From Elusimicrobiales bacterium (lineage in GTDB: Bacteria; Elusimicrobiota; Elusimicrobia; Elusimicrobiales; UBA9959), in the NCBI GenBank assembly GCA_026416895.1, contig JAOAEH010000017.1, positions 1 through 20,204 of the forward strand: 20,204 nt of DNA, written 5' to 3'. Below the pieces are notes generated by a model. That model made no database searches and was not told the DNA's origin. It saw nothing but the letters and a program-made list of their open reading frames with translations. This document shows, piece by piece, positions 7,198 to 15,554 of the stretch (positions are counted from its first letter, which is position 1; every line of letters begins with the position of its first letter). A program made the position numbers and the translations under genes.

Positions 7198-8190
7198 ATG
7201 GAAATGATTGAACTTTCAAAGCTAAGTGAAAAAATAAAGGAAGAAGCAATATTCTTACAAGATATAAAAAAAGAAGTTTCAAAAATAATATCAGGTCAAC
7301 AGGAAATGATAAACTCTCTGCTTGTTGCTCTACTTTCAAATGGACATATACTTGTTGAAGGACTTCCTGGACTTGCTAAAACTACAACTATAAAAACCCT
7401 AGCTCAAACTATAAAGGCACATTTCCAAAGAATTCAATTTACACCAGATTTACTACCTGCTGACATAACAGGCACGTTAATATATCATCAAGGAAGTGGA
7501 AACTTTATGATAAAAAAAGGACCAATTTTTGCAAATATAATCTTAGCGGATGAAATAAATAGAGCCCCAGCTAAAGTTCAAAGTGCCTTGCTTGAAGCAA
7601 TGCAAGAAAGACAAGTAACCATAGGCGATAGCACCTACAAGTTACCTGACCCATTTCTAGTAATGGCAACCCAAAACCCAATAGAACAAGAGGGAACTTA
7701 TCCTTTACCAGAAGCACAAGTTGACAGATTTATGTTAAAAATAAATATTACATACCCATCAAAGGAAGAAGAAATAAAAATAATAGACACAATTACAACA
7801 GGTAAAAAAATCGAAATACAACCAGTTGTTGATGTAGAGAAAATTATTTCAGCTCGTAAACTTGTAGAAAACATATATGTAGATGATAAAATAAAAAGTT
7901 ATGTAGTTGATATAGTAAATGCCACTAGATTCCCAGATAAATACAAATTAGATAAGATAAAACCTTGGATAAGATATGGTGCAAGTCCCAGAGCAACTAT
8001 TTTTCTTATTCAAGCCGCAAAAGCATATGCATTTATAGAAGGAAGAGCATATATAACACCCCAAGATATAAAAAACATAAGTTTTGATGTCCTTAGACAT
8101 AGAATACTTTTAAGTTACGAAGCTGAAGCTGAAGAAATAACAACAGAAACTATAATAAAAATGATATTTGAAACAATAGATGTGCCTTAA
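7198..8190 (+). CDS. MoxR-family AAA+ ATPase
   Basis: This 330-residue ATPase of the MoxR/RavA group is thought to act as a chaperone or remodeller for von Willebrand (VWA) partners encoded beside it. Seen: Walker A GLPGLAKTT (residues 55-63), Walker B LADEIN (116-121), the family signature RAPAKVQSALLEAMQERQVTI, sensor 1 ATQNPIEQEGTYPLPEAQVDRF, and a C-terminal lid with GASPRA. An in-frame ATG exists at 7183, but the GGAGG needed as Shine-Dalgarno (7185-7189) lies just after it and 8 bases before the ATG at 7198. I therefore prefer 7198, which removes five residues. It is the first gene of the Bat operon and lies 2 bases before the DUF58 gene. Confidence 0.93.
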   Translation: MEMIELSKLSEKIKEEAIFLQDIKKEVSKIISGQQEMINSLLVALLSNGHILVEGLPGLAKTTTIKTLAQTIKAHFQRIQFTPDLLPADITGTLIYHQGSGNFMIKKGPIFANIILADEINRAPAKVQSALLEAMQERQVTIGDSTYKLPDPFLVMATQNPIEQEGTYPLPEAQVDRFMLKINITYPSKEEEIKIIDTITTGKKIEIQPVVDVEKIISARKLVENIYVDDKIKSYVVDIVNATRFPDKYKLDKIKPWIRYGASPRATIFLIQAAKAYAFIEGRAYITPQDIKNISFDVLRHRILLSYEAEAEEITTETIIKMIFETIDVP

Positions 8191-8192
8191 AA

Positions 8193-9083
8193 ATGAAATT
8201 AAATACAGCTCAGATATTAAAAAAAGTAAGAGAAATAGAAATAAAAACAGGTAAATTAGTAAGTGAAAGTTTTAGTGGGCAATACCTTAGTGTTTTCAAA
8301 GGAAAAGGAATAGAGTTTGCTGAAGTAAGAGAATACACTGTAGGCGATGATATAAGAACAATAGATTGGAATATAACAGCTAGAACAAATAAAGTTTATG
8401 TTAAAAAATTTAATGAAGAAAGAGAACTCACTATTATAATCGCAACAGATATCTCATCATCACTATTTTTTGGAACAAAAAGAAAACTCAAAAATGAACT
8501 TGCTGCGGAACTAGCAGCTTTATTTATGTTTGCAGCATTAAAAAACAATGATAAATTAGGATTATACCTATTTTCTGATAAAACAGAACTTTATATCCCT
8601 CCTAAAAAAGGCAAAAATCACGTACTTAGAATAATTAGAGAAATCATAGCATATCAACCTAAAAGTCCTTATACAAATATATCAAATGCTCTTAAAAAAA
8701 TAAACCAAATTGTAAAAAGAAGATGTGTTATAATTTTAATTTCAGATTTCCAAGATGAAGGATTTGAAAAAGATATTAAAATAACTCAGCAAAGACATGA
8801 TTTAATTCCAGTAATAATTAATGATCCTCTTGAAATAGAACTAAAAAATTATCCAGCTTTTATATCTTATTTTGATGAAGAAAAACAAAAATGGGGAATA
8901 ATAGATCTTTCAGATAGATATATAATAAACTCATACAATTCTTACCAAAATCAAAAACAAGAAAATCTTAAAAAACTTTTTCGTTCTTCAAATATAGATT
9001 TCATGGAAATTACAACAGAATCTGATATATTTAAAACTGTTACAAAATTTTTTAAAAATAGAAGGATAAGAACATCAGTATGA
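8193..9083 (+). CDS. DUF58-domain VWA-like protein of the MoxR/Bat operon
   Basis: This 296-residue protein belongs to the DUF58 family that almost always follows MoxR. Seen: the conserved GKGIEFAEVREYTVGDDIRTIDWN-type core around residues 35-62 (parts GKGIEFAEVREYTVGDDI and RTIDWN), then a VWA-like domain with a MIDAS-like ATDISSS at about 86-92 and a later ISDFQDEG. The protein is predicted to be cytoplasmic, with no signal peptide. It probably partners the MoxR ATPase in regulating or assembling the Bat membrane complex; its biochemical role is unknown. The start follows moxR by 2 bases without a clear Shine-Dalgarno, suggesting coupling. The end TGA overlaps the next ATG (ATGATG). Confidence 0.9.
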   Translation: MKLNTAQILKKVREIEIKTGKLVSESFSGQYLSVFKGKGIEFAEVREYTVGDDIRTIDWNITARTNKVYVKKFNEERELTIIIATDISSSLFFGTKRKLKNELAAELAALFMFAALKNNDKLGLYLFSDKTELYIPPKKGKNHVLRIIREIIAYQPKSPYTNISNALKKINQIVKRRCVIILISDFQDEGFEKDIKITQQRHDLIPVIINDPLEIELKNYPAFISYFDEEKQKWGIIDLSDRYIINSYNSYQNQKQENLKKLFRSSNIDFMEITTESDIFKTVTKFFKNRRIRTSV

Positions 9084-9985
9084 TGTTTAAAATAGTACTA
9101 TATTCAATATTATTTTTCTTCAATATCGATCTAAATTCACAACAGTTCAAAATTTTAAAACCAAAAGAAATAAAATTTTCAACTCCATTTTCATTAATAA
9201 TTGAACTTGATAACAATATTAATAATGTAACATATGTTTCTACAGAAACATTAAAAAACTCTGATTATATATGTACCTCAATTAAAATAAAAAAAAACAA
9301 AATAATAGCTGAACTAATTGCATTCAATGTCGGTATATCCACATTTCCTTCTATAACTATAAATGTTGAAGGAAGTTTAAGAGAAATAAAAACTCCACCT
9401 CTACCCCTTGAAATAAAACCTCTCTATAATCCAAAAGAAACTGATGAAATCAAAGATATTACTCCAATAGTTGAATTTCTATGGTGGATTAAAGCAATAA
9501 TTATAGCTTTAGTGTTCATTTTTACATATATAATAATTAGCATTTTAACAAAAAATAAAAAGAAGGAAGTTACTATAATGTCCCAACCAGATACAAGAAC
9601 TCCATATGAGAAAGCTATGGACAGAATAAAAGAATTAATTTCTAAAAAATTAATTGAGCAAGACAAAATTAAAGAGTATTATACTGAACTTTCTGATATA
9701 TTAAGAAAATACATCGAAGAAGAGTTTTTTATTCCTGCTACACAAATGACAACAAATGAATTGATAAAAAGATTAAAAAATGATATAAAAATAGAAATAA
9801 TAATTTTACTTAGAGAATTTTTAGAAATTTCAGATCTTGTTAAATTTGCTAAATATATACCTGAAATAGAAAAAATAAACAAAAATACAATTGATGTTGA
9901 AAATTTAATTAAAACAATGAATCAACATATAGTAGAAAAAAGAAAAGAAGAAGAAAAATTAAAAAATGAGGCTATAAACAAATGA
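9080..9985 (+). CDS. DUF4381-like single-pass membrane protein of the Bat operon
   Basis: This 301-residue protein sits in the operon position usually held by a DUF4381-type protein, between DUF58 and BatA. Seen: a hydrophobic signal-like N-terminus (about 1-20); a beta-rich extracytoplasmic region; one transmembrane helix at about 135-158 (LWWIKAIIIALVFIFTYIII); then a charged cytoplasmic helical region with EYYTELSDILRKYIEEEFFIPATQMTTNELI, read as EYYTELSDILRKYIEEEF and IPATQMTTNELI, which is typical of the DUF4381 and BatD C-terminus. The exact role is unknown, but position and architecture point to a component of the BatA/B assembly. It overlaps DUF58 (ATGA) and BatA (ATGA). Confidence 0.75.
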   Translation: MMFKIVLYSILFFFNIDLNSQQFKILKPKEIKFSTPFSLIIELDNNINNVTYVSTETLKNSDYICTSIKIKKNKIIAELIAFNVGISTFPSITINVEGSLREIKTPPLPLEIKPLYNPKETDEIKDITPIVEFLWWIKAIIIALVFIFTYIIISILTKNKKKEVTIMSQPDTRTPYEKAMDRIKELISKKLIEQDKIKEYYTELSDILRKYIEEEFFIPATQMTTNELIKRLKNDIKIEIIILLREFLEISDLVKFAKYIPEIEKINKNTIDVENLIKTMNQHIVEKRKEEEKLKNEAINK

Positions 9986-10962
9986 GATTTGCAACCCCAT
10001 ACTATTTTATTCTTATTATACCTCTTATTCTTAGTTTTTCATATGTTTTTTCTAACTCATTTAGAAAATATTTCAAAATAAATTTTCCCTTAAATATCCA
10101 ACAACCATACTCTTTAAAAATATTGATTGCTGAAAACATTTCTATATATGGAAGATTCATTTCTTTGCTTCTTATTATCGTAGCACTAGCAAGACCTCAA
10201 CATATCCTAAGACAAGAAATTCCACCAACAGAAGGAGTAGATATAATGCTTGTTTTAGATACTTCTCTTTCTATGGGAGCAGAAGATTTAAAACCTAATA
10301 GACTTGAAGCAGCAAAAAAAGCAGCAGAAGAATTTGTATTAAAAAGAAGGAATGATAGAATTGGACTGGTAGTATTTGGTGGAGTTGGATTTTTAAGCTG
10401 TCCATTAACACTAGATCATTCAGCAGTAATAGGATTCTTAAAAAGAGTTCAATTAGGAATGACAAAATCAGATGGAACTGCAATAGGAGATGCAATACTG
10501 GTAGCACTAAATCATCTTAAAAGATCTAAAAGTAAAACAAAAATAATGATTCTACTAACTGATGGAAGATCGAACACTGGAATAGTGCAAGATCCATTAA
10601 CCTCAGCAAAATTAACCAAAGAGTTTGGAATAAAAATATATACAATTGGAACTGCAAAAAAGGGTCCTGCACAAATTCCAACAGGAGATCCATTTAGACC
10701 ATACGCAACAATAGAAGATGACTTAAATGAAGAGCAATTGTCAGAAATAGCAAATATAACTGGAGGAAGATTTTACAGAGCCACTTCAAACGAAGAGCTT
10801 TCAAATATATATTCTGAAATAGATAGTCTTGAAAAAACAAAGTTTGAAATAAGACATACACTAGAAATTTCAGATATTTATCACATATTTTTAATAGCAG
10901 CTATATTAATAATAGCTGCTACAATTATTTTAGAAAAAACAATTTTTTTAAGGATACCTTAA
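9982..10962 (+). CDS. batA: BatA: membrane-anchored von Willebrand factor A protein
   Basis: This 326-residue inner-membrane protein has two N-terminal transmembrane segments (about 8-26 and 56-70), a periplasm-facing VWA domain and a C-terminal transmembrane helix (about 298-320). The metal-ion-dependent adhesion site is complete: DTSLS at residues 93-97, the Thr of SDGTAIGDA, and the Asp of LLTDGRSNTG. BatA and BatB are thought to form a membrane complex with the other Bat proteins. The operon was first linked to aerotolerance in Bacteroides, but its molecular job is unresolved. The ATG overlaps the previous stop (ATGA). Confidence 0.9.
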   Translation: MRFATPYYFILIIPLILSFSYVFSNSFRKYFKINFPLNIQQPYSLKILIAENISIYGRFISLLLIIVALARPQHILRQEIPPTEGVDIMLVLDTSLSMGAEDLKPNRLEAAKKAAEEFVLKRRNDRIGLVVFGGVGFLSCPLTLDHSAVIGFLKRVQLGMTKSDGTAIGDAILVALNHLKRSKSKTKIMILLTDGRSNTGIVQDPLTSAKLTKEFGIKIYTIGTAKKGPAQIPTGDPFRPYATIEDDLNEEQLSEIANITGGRFYRATSNEELSNIYSEIDSLEKTKFEIRHTLEISDIYHIFLIAAILIIAATIILEKTIFLRIP

Positions 10963-10963
10963 T

Positions 10964-12610
10964 ATGGACATATTTAAATATCAAAATCTTTTCATACCTT
11001 CCTTGATACTTTTCGTTATATTCACAATACTATACCTAAAACTTTCTTCACGTAGTAAAAAATTATTTGAAATCATATTTGACAAAGAAATAATAACTCA
11101 AATAATTCCTTCATATTTAGAAGAAAGAAGGAAAATAAAAGATATTCTAATAATTATTGCTTTATTCCTTCTTATAATATCAATACTTGGACCACAATTG
11201 GGAATAGAATATAGAGAAAAACCTTTATATGGGGCTAATATTGCTTTGGTAGTTGATACATCACTTTCAATGTCTGCTCAAGACATTAAACCAAACAGAC
11301 TTGAAAGTGTTAAACTTGTATTAAAATCTATCTCTGAAATAATAAAAGGATATAGAATAACCATAATAGCATTTCAAGATAAAGCATATATCCAATGCCC
11401 TTTAACAGATGATATTGACGCTGTATTATACTTTACTGATATTTTAAAACCAAATATGCTCCCCTATCCAGGTACAAATATTTCAGATGCCATAGTTACC
11501 ACATATGAATACCTATCTTCATATCCAGGTGAAAATATAGCAGTATTTTTCACTGACGGAGAAGATCATTCAGGAAAAGTTAAAGATGCTCTTTTAAAAA
11601 TAAACAAAGATAAAATAAAATTTATAACAGTGGGAATAGGTTCACCTGAAGGTAATATAATATACGATCCTGAGAAAAATGAACCTAAAAAAGATCGCAG
11701 TGGTAAAACTGTAATATCAAGATTAGATGAAAAAACTTTAATAGATATTGCAAATTATACTGAAGGAAAATATATAAAATATACTACACCAGAATTTGTT
11801 GTATCAGAGATAAAAAAATATGTAGAAAGGCGAGAAATATCAAAAAACTTTGAAAAACAGAAATATTATAAAAATAGATATCAATACTTTTTGATATTAG
11901 CTTTTATATTAATTTTTGTAGAATTTATTATTATGGAAATTCCAAAAAGTTTAGTCCTTATTTTGTTTATAATAATAAGTTCTCCAAGCGTTTACTCATT
12001 AGATATTAAATCAGAATTCAAAGCTCAAAAAGGAAATAAATTTTATAAAAATAAAGATTATCAAAAATCATTCGAAACTTATAAAAAAGCTTTAGAAGAA
12101 GCTCCGAACAATGAAAAAATTAAGTTTAATACTGCCAATTCTCTTTACAAACTTAATTTATATGATGAAGCAATTAAAATTTATGATTCAATTAAAAACA
12201 GAAAACTTATGTCTCAATCTCTTTATAACACAGGTAATTCTTATTACATGAAGAACGACATTGAAAAAGCAATAGAATACTATAAAAAAGCAATTCTTGA
12301 AAACCCTAAAAATGAAGATGCAAAATATAATTTAGAACTATTATTAAAAAAGAAAAATTCTTCTTCATCTTCATCATCTTCCTCATCATCTCAAGGAGGA
12401 GGAAAAGATGAAAAAAAAGAGGGTGGCGGCAGCAATAATAAAAAAGAAAACAATAATGAACAAAAGCAAAACACACAGTCATCCTCTCAAACCCAAAAAC
12501 AAGCTGAAAAATTTTTAGAAATGATTAAAAATATGGAACGTGAGAATATTAAAAAAGCAACTCAACAGCAAAAAGTTAGTGGAGATATAAAAAATGAATT
12601 TGATTGGTAA
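10964..12610 (+). CDS. BatB-BatC fusion: VWA domain plus TPR repeats and poly-Ser tail
   Basis: This 548-residue protein joins two normally separate Bat proteins. Residues 1-325 are a BatB: two N-terminal membrane segments, a VWA domain with intact MIDAS (DTSLS at 98-102, GTNISDA, FFTDGEDHSG), and a transmembrane helix at about 306-325. Residues 328-345 form another hydrophobic stretch resembling a signal peptide. TPR repeats follow (about 355-460; e.g. KNKDYQKSFETYKKALEEAP), as in BatC. The tail is disordered: 11 consecutive serines (466-476), then Gly, Lys, Asn and Gln-rich sequence. An in-frame ATG at 11933 starts the second half but lacks a Shine-Dalgarno, so I favour one continuous protein. 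It starts 1 base after batA and overlaps the next gene by 17 bases. Confidence 0.88.
   Translation: MDIFKYQNLFIPSLILFVIFTILYLKLSSRSKKLFEIIFDKEIITQIIPSYLEERRKIKDILIIIALFLLIISILGPQLGIEYREKPLYGANIALVVDTSLSMSAQDIKPNRLESVKLVLKSISEIIKGYRITIIAFQDKAYIQCPLTDDIDAVLYFTDILKPNMLPYPGTNISDAIVTTYEYLSSYPGENIAVFFTDGEDHSGKVKDALLKINKDKIKFITVGIGSPEGNIIYDPEKNEPKKDRSGKTVISRLDEKTLIDIANYTEGKYIKYTTPEFVVSEIKKYVERREISKNFEKQKYYKNRYQYFLILAFILIFVEFIIMEIPKSLVLILFIIISSPSVYSLDIKSEFKAQKGNKFYKNKDYQKSFETYKKALEEAPNNEKIKFNTANSLYKLNLYDEAIKIYDSIKNRKLMSQSLYNTGNSYYMKNDIEKAIEYYKKAILENPKNEDAKYNLELLLKKKNSSSSSSSSSSSQGGGKDEKKEGGGSNNKKENNNEQKQNTQSSSQTQKQAEKFLEMIKNMERENIKKATQQQKVSGDIKNEFDW
12359..12391 (+). repeat. Serine-codon repeat (11 consecutive TCN codons) in batBC
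   Basis: An uninterrupted run of 11 TCT/TCA/TCC codons encodes poly-serine between the TPR domain and the Gly/Lys/Asn-rich tail. The codons are mixed rather than one pure trinucleotide, which argues against very recent slippage but leaves the tract prone to length change in steps of three. Confidence 0.8.
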
Positions 12611-14390
12611 AATCTTTATACTTTTAATAACTTTAGTTGAATATATAAACTGTCAAGTTGTAGTAACTGCATGGGTTGATAAAAAGATAGTCCCAATTAA
12701 CGAAAGCTTCACACTTACAATATCCGTAAGTGGAGAAAATATCTCAAACGTTAAACCAGATATACCTAATTTTACTGATTTTAATATATATCAATCAGGC
12801 AAGAGCAGCAATATATCAATTATAAATGGACAAATAAACACTACCATAGAATTTTCTTACACCCTTATTCCAAAAAGAACTGGAAAATTTGTAATACCAA
12901 AGATAGGGATATTTACAGGCAAAGAAAAATATTTTACAAAAGAAATAGAAATTGAAGTAACCTCACCTTCTATATCACAAACACAACCTCATACTAAAAC
13001 CAAAACACAACAAAATAGAAATCAAAATCTTTCAAGAGAAGAATTAATCTTTGCTAAAGCAACTGTAGATAAAAAAACAGCATACATAGGGGAACAAATA
13101 ACTCTATCTATAAAATTTTATACAGCATTACCAGTTGCTTCAAATCCTCAGTATTATCCACCAAACTATTCTAACCTTTTATCAGAAGAACTACCACCTA
13201 TAAGAACTGGTACCGAAATAATAAATGGTATAAGATATTACTTCGCCGAAACAAAGGTAGCACTTTTTGGTATAATGGCTGGTAAGGCAAAAATTTCTTC
13301 AGCTAAAATTGTGGCCCCAATACAAGAAGATACAGTATTTGATCCTTTTGATCCAAATTTTATTCAAAAATTTTTTTCACAAATGGCAAGAACACAAGAT
13401 ATAACACTTGAAACTAAACCTATAGAAATAGAAATTCTAGATTTACCTCCTCCACCAAAAGATTTTTCAGGAGGTGTAGGCAATTTTTTCATAACAGCAA
13501 AAATAGATAATTCAACGCCTCATGCTGGAGATCCAATAAATATCACGGTTGAAATATCAGGCAAAGGAAATGTTAAACAAATAAATCCACCACAAATAAA
13601 TCACCCATCACTTAAAATATATGATATACTTTCGTCTGAAACCAATTCAAAAAATAATGATATTATAGGAGGAACCAAAAAATTTACATATATTGCCACT
13701 CCACTAAACGAAGGGAGTATAATTATAGATGGAATAAAATTTACATTCTTCAATATAGATACCAAAAATTATGAAACAATAACAACCCATCCTATTAAAA
13801 TAAATGCTTTGAAAGGAAAAATTGGTAAAAGTTTTGACTTTGATACCACAAAGTTAAAATCTGAAATAATAACAAAAGGAGAAGATATCAACTATATATA
13901 TGAAAAAATACCTTCATCTACTTTCTATACACTAATAAAAAAAATAGCTAACATTTCTTTTACAATTCAAATTATTATAATTTTCTTCCTAATATTAGGC
14001 ATTTCCATAAAAACAAAAATTAACTCACTAAAAAATTTACCTTTTAAAAAATATGAAAAAGCTTATTCTAACTTTGAAAGAAAAATCAACGAATCAATAA
14101 AGCAGAATATAGAAAAAAAACTATCTACAATATATGAGGCTATTTATGACTATTTTTCAGATAAATTAAATGAAAATATTTCTCATCTTTCATTCGGAAA
14201 AATAAAAAATATAATTAAAGAAAAAAACCCATCAATATCAACTGACTCATTAAATGAACTTGAAGAAATAATCAATAAAATAGAGTTACTAAATTTTACT
14301 AAAACACAAGTATCAGATTTAGAAGTAAAATCATTATTAGAAAAGTTAAAAACAATAATAAAGAAAATAGATAAGGAGATGAAAAAGTGA
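12594..14390 (+). CDS. batD: BatD: large periplasmic beta-domain protein of the Bat complex
   Basis: This 598-residue protein has a signal peptide (about 1-21, ending near NCQ). Repeated beta-sandwich domains of the BatD family follow: NESFTLTISVSG, then FSYTLIPKRTGKFVIPKIGI at about 80-100, ATVDKKTAYIGEQITLSI at about 155-172, and a third unit GNFFITAKIDNSTPHAGDP at about 298-316. A transmembrane helix (about 448-472) and a charged cytoplasmic helical domain complete it. It is the putative scaffold of the Bat complex, lying mostly outside the inner membrane. It starts with GGAG (12581-12584) 9 bases ahead of the ATG and overlaps batBC by 17 bases. The next gene's GTG overlaps its stop. Confidence 0.87.
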   Translation: MNLIGKIFILLITLVEYINCQVVVTAWVDKKIVPINESFTLTISVSGENISNVKPDIPNFTDFNIYQSGKSSNISIINGQINTTIEFSYTLIPKRTGKFVIPKIGIFTGKEKYFTKEIEIEVTSPSISQTQPHTKTKTQQNRNQNLSREELIFAKATVDKKTAYIGEQITLSIKFYTALPVASNPQYYPPNYSNLLSEELPPIRTGTEIINGIRYYFAETKVALFGIMAGKAKISSAKIVAPIQEDTVFDPFDPNFIQKFFSQMARTQDITLETKPIEIEILDLPPPPKDFSGGVGNFFITAKIDNSTPHAGDPINITVEISGKGNVKQINPPQINHPSLKIYDILSSETNSKNNDIIGGTKKFTYIATPLNEGSIIIDGIKFTFFNIDTKNYETITTHPIKINALKGKIGKSFDFDTTKLKSEIITKGEDINYIYEKIPSSTFYTLIKKIANISFTIQIIIIFFLILGISIKTKINSLKNLPFKKYEKAYSNFERKINESIKQNIEKKLSTIYEAIYDYFSDKLNENISHLSFGKIKNIIKEKNPSISTDSLNELEEIINKIELLNFTKTQVSDLEVKSLLEKLKTIIKKIDKEMKK

Positions 14391-15127
14391 AGTTTTTATT
14401 ATTATATACAGTAATTTTATTAAAATCACAAAACTTAGAAGAAGCATCTAAATTATATAAAGAAAACAAATATCAAGAATCTTTAAATATTTATATTGCC
14501 GCCCTAAAAAAAGAAAAATTGAATCCTTATCTATATTATAATGCAGCAAACTGTTATTATAAAATGGGAAAACAAGAAATGGCTCTTGCGTATTATATAA
14601 AAGCTTTTATTATAAATCCCAGAATATCATATAATGTTTCAAATCTCAAAAAAATATCTAAAGAAACAGGAAATGAATTATTTTCAAATGAAATACCTGA
14701 TCTCTTATATAAAGTATATTATCTATTAAGTGATATGGAAATAAAACTTTTAATTCATATTTCATTAATTAGTTTAATCATATCTTTATCAATATTCTTA
14801 TTAAAATCAAAATTTACAAAGAAATTATTTTTTTCATCTGTTTTATGCACTATAATATTTAGCAGCTGGTATCTTTTAAGAAAAAACTCAATCTTTTATA
14901 TGCCAGCTATAACAATAGAAGAAGCAGATATTTTTAGTGGACCGAATGAAAAATTTACTATACTTGCTACCATACCCAAAGCCAAAGTAGTAACATTATT
15001 AAATAAGGGAGAGGAATTTTCTCAAATAGGAATTCCTCAACAAAACATAAAAGGCTGGATAAAAAACAGCTATATATTTAATATTAAAGAGGAGGAATTT
15101 AAATATGAAGATAGCAATAGGAAGTGA
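14387..15127 (+). CDS. batE: BatE: TPR plus SH3-like membrane protein
   Basis: This 246-residue protein starts with GTG (14387), which overlaps the batD stop as GTGA and has an ideal AAGGAG Shine-Dalgarno (14373-14378) 8 bases upstream. Seen: a short hydrophobic N-terminus; TPR repeats (about 15-90; SKLYKENKYQESLNIYIAAL, YYNAANCYYKMGKQEMALAYY); two transmembrane segments (about 118-140 and 145-162); and a C-terminal bacterial SH3-like domain (about 178-236, EEADIFSGPNEKFTILATIP..GWIKNSYIF). This is the BatE architecture. Its last 23 bases overlap rpiB in another frame. Confidence 0.85.
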   Translation: MKFLLLYTVILLKSQNLEEASKLYKENKYQESLNIYIAALKKEKLNPYLYYNAANCYYKMGKQEMALAYYIKAFIINPRISYNVSNLKKISKETGNELFSNEIPDLLYKVYYLLSDMEIKLLIHISLISLIISLSIFLLKSKFTKKLFFSSVLCTIIFSSWYLLRKNSIFYMPAITIEEADIFSGPNEKFTILATIPKAKVVTLLNKGEEFSQIGIPQQNIKGWIKNSYIFNIKEEEFKYEDSNRK

Positions 15128-15554
15128 TCATGCCGGATATAATCTTAAAAAAACTATTATAGAGTTTTTAAAATTAAAAGGACATAGTGTAATTGACGTG
15201 GGCACAAATAATCCTGATATTAAATCTGATTATCCTGATTTCGCTAAAAAAGTTTCAAATGAGATAATTTCAAAAAATGCTGAAAGAGGTATAATTATTT
15301 GTGGTAGTGGAGTTGGTGCATGTATAGCTGCAAATAAAATAAAAGGTATTAGAGCATCAGTCTGCCATGACACATATTCAGCCCATCAGGGGGTAGAACA
15401 TGATAACATGAATGTTTTATGTATGGGAGCAAAGGTAATAGGTAGTCAACTTGCTTGTGAAATAGTAGATGCTTTTATAAATGCCAAATTTATTGAAGAA
15501 GAAAGATATATAAGAAGATTAAATAAAATTAAACTAATAGAGGAGGAAAAATGA
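15105..15554 (+). CDS. rpiB: Ribose-5-phosphate isomerase B (RpiB/LacAB family)
   Basis: This 149-residue enzyme interconverts ribulose-5-phosphate and ribose-5-phosphate in the non-oxidative pentose phosphate pathway. Seen: IGSDHAGY (residues 5-12), the loop IICGSGVGACIAANK with Cys66 at the usual catalytic position, and CHDTYSAHQGVEHDNMNVLCMGAKVIG (parts CHDTYSAHQGVEHD and NMNVLCMG). The GVEHDNMN form replaces the more common REHNDAN motif; I recall it in a separate branch of RpiB-like proteins, so substrate preference may differ. It overlaps batE by 23 bases, has a GAGGAGG Shine-Dalgarno, and overlaps the transaldolase gene by ATGA. It thus ties the Bat run to sugar metabolism. Confidence 0.9.
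   Translation: MKIAIGSDHAGYNLKKTIIEFLKLKGHSVIDVGTNNPDIKSDYPDFAKKVSNEIISKNAERGIIICGSGVGACIAANKIKGIRASVCHDTYSAHQGVEHDNMNVLCMGAKVIGSQLACEIVDAFINAKFIEEERYIRRLNKIKLIEEEK

Noticed and set aside
12408..12518. A 36-codon out-of-frame ORF inside batBC with AAGGAGGAGG upstream of its ATG
   Set aside because: The Shine-Dalgarno-like run is simply the GGA codons of the Gly-Gly-Gly stretch following the poly-serine. The peptide is lysine-rich low-complexity sequence with no recognisable pattern.
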